A stretch of 64,000 bases of DNA from Monosporascus cannonballus (taxonomy: Eukaryota; Ascomycota; Sordariomycetes; Xylariales), in contig QJNS01000171.1 in NCBI GenBank assembly GCA_004154925.1, forward strand, positions 62,001 to 126,000, in the 5' to 3' direction. The notes below the pieces were generated by a model. It was not told the DNA's origin. It ran no database searches and saw only the letters and a program-made list of their open reading frames with translations. Shown piece by piece: positions 59,216 through 64,000 of the stretch (position 1 is its first letter; each line of letters starts with the position of its first letter). Both the position numbers and the translations under genes were made by a program.

Positions 59216-60504
59216 TTTTAATAATTTTTTAATTAATAATTGACAGATAATTTACTGTTTAATTAAAGTATAAGCCTTTTTAAATTTAATATAAACGATA
59301 ATATAAGATAACGTTTAAAAAATAAATAATATATACGATTTCCGTTATTAATTGAAAAAACGTTATTAACAAAACTTAACGATTTACCCTTTATTAAAAA
59401 TTTTTTTAATTAATTAATAATATGATATCCTTTATTATTTGATTTTAAAAAAACCTGTTATTCTTATAACCTAAATAATAACTTATTTCGGCCCTTAAGG
59501 ATATTATTAAAATTTAAGGAAAAAAGTTGGAAAAAAAAGCGGTTAAAAAAAAGTTAAAAAAAAATATAAGGCCGAAAATTAGAAAAAGAAATTTATTACG
59601 AAAAAGAATTAAGTGCCTTAATAACAGAAATCCGAACCTTAAAAAAATATTTAGCTTATAAAAGGAAAAAAGCTAATTTTTCTTTAGTTTAGCTCCTTTA
59701 AAGGGCAAAGCTAAAAGGCCGGTTATTAACCCCTTTTATTAGACCTAAGGCGAACGTAAGAAAAAACTTTAACCCTATTATTGTTCGGCGTAATTCGGAT
59801 ACGGGAAAAAGTTATTTTATTTTTTAATTATTATAAAATGTTAAATATTAAGAGTTATAAGTTAATTTCTCCCAAACTTTACGACAAATTAAAAAACATT
59901 AATAAATTCTTAGTTTAAATAAGGTTTTGCCTTAAGTTTTATAAGAATTCTTTACCAGAAAAATATTAAAAAATAATAGTTATTTTTTAATTATTAATTG
60001 GACGAATTCGTTAATAATTCGAACTTATTTTAATGGATTACCTTAAAAAATACCTAAAGAAATTTTTAAATTTTATTAATTATATTTTTAGCGATTACGA
60101 AAATTTTTAAAAAAAATATATATTTTATTCGGTAATCCCAATAAGGAAGAAGATATTATTAAGTAATTTTATTTTTTTTACCAAATTAAGTTAATATCCA
60201 AATATATAATAAAATTTAACCGTTTAATTATTATTTCGAATTTATTAAAAAATGCATTATTTTATTTTTATTATAATGGCTTAAAATTTTAGGTTAAAAA
60301 TAAATTATATATAAAACTTAAAATTGGATCCTTTATAAAATATATAAATAAAGTTATTATCGCCAATTAACAAATTTTTAATCGACATTTCGAAAAAAAA
60401 ACTAATAAACGAAATAACGATAAAAACTTTAATAATTAAACCAAAAAGAATAAGGGTAAACTTTAAAAAAAATAAGTTTTGTTTCGAAAAAGCCCAAAAA
60501 AATA

Positions 60505-63500
60505 AGTTTAAAATAAAATATTTTAATTGTAATAAAAAAAGGTATTTTGAAAGCGAATATTGTTTTTCTGCCAAAAGGAATTCCAAAAAAAAAAGGAATT
60601 CCTTAATCCCAGAAAAAAGCCAAAGCGGCTAAATAAAAAACTAATAATAAGGCAAAAAAGGAAAAAAAAAATTAACTTAATTTTTTTTAGCCAAAATTTA
60701 TTATTACTATAATTACTTAAATCGAGAATAATAACTTAAAATACGAAAATTATTTTATTTATTAAGATTTTAAAATTAAAACATATAAGTATTATCCCGG
60801 ATAAATAATTTTTAAAATAATTATAAAATTAAAATATTAATATTACCTAAATCTTTAAAAATATAAAATATATATAAAAAATAATTAATTTCGACTAAAT
60901 ATTAATAATTACGGATAATTATTCCCAAAATTTTACAAATTTCCAAAATATATTATTTATAAAAAAATATTATCGGTAAACTTTTACGATTTATTATATT
61001 TTATTACTTATTATTAAAATAATTATTTTATTTATTTCAAAATTAAAAAAATAATAACTTTTAATCCGAATAAAATAATAAAATTTTTATCGAACTAAAC
61101 GATAAATATTAATATATTAAAATTCCCCGATAATTAAAATATTTTAAATTTTATTATTTATATTCCGAAATAAAATAAAATTAAAAGGTTATATCGTAAA
61201 AATATTTATATTATTTTCAGATATTTTATATTTACTACGAACTTTTAAATATAAAAATATCTTTTTCGGAAATTTACTTTTTTAATCTTATAACTTGGGA
61301 AATACGGAATAAAAAAGTAAATTAAGAAAAAAATCAAATTTTAAAACCTTAATGCAAATATAATAAAAAAACATAATTCCGATGTAAAAACAACTAATAT
61401 ACCAAATATACTGTTAAAAAGATTTACGAATAAAGGTTTATTTAAATTGGAAATTATTAAAAATTAAAAAATTATAAAAGCTTTCGAAAATAAGATATCG
61501 AAAAGCTTTAATTAATAAAACCTTATATAAAATAACGAAAAAAACGCGTAGCCAGATTAAAATTTTTTTCCGATATAAAAATAAAATACTTAAAGTTATA
61601 ATTAATTCCGGAATAAAAAATAATTTTATTTCCCCTGTAATAACGGAAAAATATTAGATTCCCTGGAAATATAAATTAAAGTTTTATAAATTACGTACGG
61701 TAAACGGCAATTTATCTATTTATAAAAACGGACGAATTTTTCGAAAAACGAAAAAAATTTTAATATAAATTTAAAAATACCAAAAATACGTTTTATTGGA
61801 TATCGTTAATATTTCCGGATATAATATTATTTTAAATATATTTTAATTTTATTTTAATAATTTACGGATTAATTAAAAAAAGCAAATATTTTCTTAAGAC
61901 GAAATACCAGATAGAAATAATCGAAAAATATATTATATTATTAAAAAAATACGGATTTTTAATTAGATTATTACGGTACCTCCGGAATATCAAAAATATA
62001 AAAAATTATTTAAGGATAAAAAAAATTACGAATTACCGTTATACGGTTAATAAAACCACCGGATACCTATTAAAAAAAGTATTATCTTAAATTTTACAAA
62101 ATTTATCACATAAATTTAGAAAAATTAAAAGCTTTATAAAAAAAATATAATTAACTTTAAAAAAATATATTTAATTTTTTAACTTTTTTATTAACTATCT
62201 AGTTTTTATAATACCAAAAATTAAAGATAGTAAATAAAGGATTAATAAAAACGGAAACTTTATTTACCGAAAAATAATTAATTATAAATAATTAAATAAT
62301 ATTATGATTAAAAATAGATATTTTTTAATTTTTATAAATATTTTAAAGGAAAATATTAATAAAGTTAAATAATTTACGGCGTTTAATTTTTGCAATAATT
62401 ATTACCGCATTAAAATGCCCAAAAGAAAAAAATGGAAAACGGTATTTAGGATAATATATGGACTTTATAAATATAAAATAATACTTATAAAACTTATTAA
62501 CGTTTCCGCTAATTTTTAAATAAATTCGTATTTATTTATTTTGACGATATCCGTATTTATTCCGAAACCCTAAAAAAATACAAAAAATATATTACTTAAA
62601 TACTTAGAATTCTAGATAAAATTATTGTTCGAATTAATTTTATTGAAAATATATAATATATCCAGAAATTAAATTTTTTAAGATTTATTTTTATATTAAA
62701 ATAAATTTAAATTTAACGTTCCAAATTAAAAATAATTAAAAATTAATTTATTCCTAATAAGGTAACCATTATAAATATTTAATAAATTTTAGGATTTACG
62801 GATTATATACGTAATTTAATTAAGGGATATAAGGATATAATTAGGCCTTTAACGAAATTTACAATTAAGGAATACGTTAAGAAAAAATTCGAACTTTTAA
62901 AGGAAATAAAGAAAACGTTTCGAGAATTAAAAGAAATAATTATTAACGGATTTATTATAACGATATTAAATTTAAACAAAACGAAATAACTAAAAACAAA
63001 TATTTTAAAATATATTTTGGGGGCAATTTTGGAATAGCAAAAAAATAACGTCAAATAATACCTAATAATGTATTACTTTAAAATATTCCGAAATATAAAA
63101 CTTAAATACCAGATTTACGATAAAAAATTATTAATAATTATTAATATTTTTAAAAAATAAAAACCTTTTAATATTTATTTTAATTACAAAAATCTTACGC
63201 GATTTATAAAACCCCAAAAGCTAAATAAATAACATAAAAAAATAATAAATTCTTTTGTCCAGATTTAATTTTAAAATATATTATATTAAAGAAAAAGAAA
63301 TATTTAAATAAATATTTTCAGTCGTAAAAGAATTACGATTCCAAAATTCCCAAACAAAGTATATAAATATTTTAATATAATAGGGATAAAATTATATATT
63401 TATATAAAATAATAAAAAAATTAATTACCGAATTTTTAATACGGTTCCGGAATTTTTATGATATAAAAAAATAAAAAAATTTAATAATTAAAAGGATAAC

Positions 63501-63760
63501 TTAAAGATTAGTTATTATATTATGGAAAAATCTATATTCCTAAGGATTAATAAAAATAATTCGTAAAGGAATTCTATAAGGATTTATTATATGGATATTA
63601 AGGAATTTTTAAAATCACTCGATAGCTATAAAAAAATACGATTTTTTTAAATTATGCCGTATAATTAAAATAATTATTAAAAATTATAACGTTTATAATA
63701 AGGCTAAGGTAATACGTTATAAACCTTATGGGTTATTGTAATTTACCGATATTTTTAATA
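60505..63760 (+). pseudogene. Gag-Pol remnants of the plus-strand gypsy element
   Basis: Plus-strand blocks in order. Zinc knuckle KYFNCNKKRYFESEYC (about 60508-60562) has the first Cys and the His changed to Tyr. Protease VIINSGIKNNFIS (about 61595-61635) is 'xxIDSGAxxNFIS' with the catalytic Asp changed to Asn. RT: NNIMIKNRYFLIFI, FNFCNNYYRIKMPKRKKWKT and IYFDDIRIYS (62528-62562). RNase H: YQIYDKKLLIIINIFKK and FNYKNLTRFI (about 63110-63210). Integrase zinc region: NVYNKAKVIRYKPYGLL (about 63688-63738) with both Cys as Tyr. All changes fit G-to-A on the coding strand. Confidence 0.82.
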
Positions 63761-64000
63761 AAATATAAAATATTATAATTTAAGATTTTATTATTAGTTT
63801 ATTTTTATTTAAAAACCTAATTATTAAAATCGAATATAACGGAATATAAATAATTATTAATAAATTTATTAAATATAAATATTTTTTATTTTTTAAAGGA
63901 AATATAACGGCAAAATAATTAACTTAGGTTTTTATTAAATAATACCTTAATAAATATAAAATACTTAAAAAAATCGTTTTAAACCAAAATACGTTATTTA

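Larger units (their letters stand above)
58834..64000 (+). mobile_element. Ty3/gypsy LTR retrotransposon on the plus strand, 5' part, cut by window edge
   Basis: A candidate 5' LTR (58834 to about 59215) begins TGTTACGTTCAG and ends AAGTTCGTTACA. Then come Gag with a zinc knuckle, protease, RT, RNase H and the start of integrase in the order Gag-PR-RT-RH-IN. The plus strand is strikingly adenine-rich here and cytosine-poor, opposite to the neighbouring minus-strand element. All frames are broken. Confidence 0.8.

Noticed and set aside
60305..60586. 93-codon open frame on the minus strand
   Set aside because: Complement of a plus-strand Gag region with a zinc-knuckle remnant; AT bias makes a hydrophobic shadow protein.
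1..64000. CRISPR array or prokaryotic operon
   Set aside because: No regularly spaced repeats; spliceosomal introns and RIP show a fungal nuclear genome.

Overview
This window looks like nuclear DNA of a filamentous ascomycete (Pezizomycotina, probably Sordariomycetes). The evidence is short introns with GT(A/G)NGY donors, CTRAY branch points and YAG acceptors, fungal protein families (DUF1996, M6-like protease, BAHD-type acetyltransferase, fungal kinase family), and transposons saturated with TpA and stop codons, as left by repeat-induced point mutation (RIP). No CRISPR array, rRNA gene or convincing tRNA gene was seen.

Layout: three blocks. (1) Positions 1 to about 14,940 are AT-rich transposon relics: a partial Ty3/gypsy element (minus), a 1.85 kb pogo/Fot-like DNA transposon with TA duplications (2448-4296), and a full-length gypsy element (5225-14123, minus, 206 bp LTRs) carrying a second pogo-like element (9472-11336) nested inside it. 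(2) About 14,940-48,340 is a GC-balanced island with nine protein-coding genes and one decayed gene, separated by unusually long empty intergenic stretches. (3) About 48,340-64,000 is again AT-rich: a second truncated copy of the gypsy family, two solo LTRs with perfect 5-bp duplications, a fold-back cluster of LTRs, and two further gypsy elements on opposite strands that abut near 58.8 kb, one with a recognisable chromodomain.

Island genes in order: short-chain dehydrogenase with an apparent frameshift (15293-16271, -); small secretory-pathway protein ending in KEEL (17845-18710, +, one intron); secreted M6-like metalloprotease (19231-21249, -, intronless); mitochondrial enoyl-CoA/methylglutaconyl-CoA hydratase-like protein (24031-25137, +, one intron); secreted DUF1996 protein (27630-28978, -, six exons); protein kinase with a fused C-terminal OTU-like domain, carrying several disabling lesions (31336-34832, -); LEA-like mitochondrial protein (36055-36544, +, one intron); second short-chain dehydrogenase (38020-39024, +, intronless); BAHD-type acyltransferase (41853-43343, +, intronless); PAP2 lipid phosphatase (46786-48023, +, three exons). 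They do not form an obvious pathway or a complete biosynthetic cluster. The mixture of secreted hydrolases, oxidoreductases and a lone acyltransferase in a transposon-bracketed island fits a fast-evolving, gene-poor compartment.

The most notable observations are the kinase/OTU-like fusion with its intron structure and lesions, a datable nesting of transposons (filled and empty site both present in the window), solo LTRs of contrasting RIP state, and the KEEL-terminated small secretory protein. All family names come from motif reading only; no database search was run.
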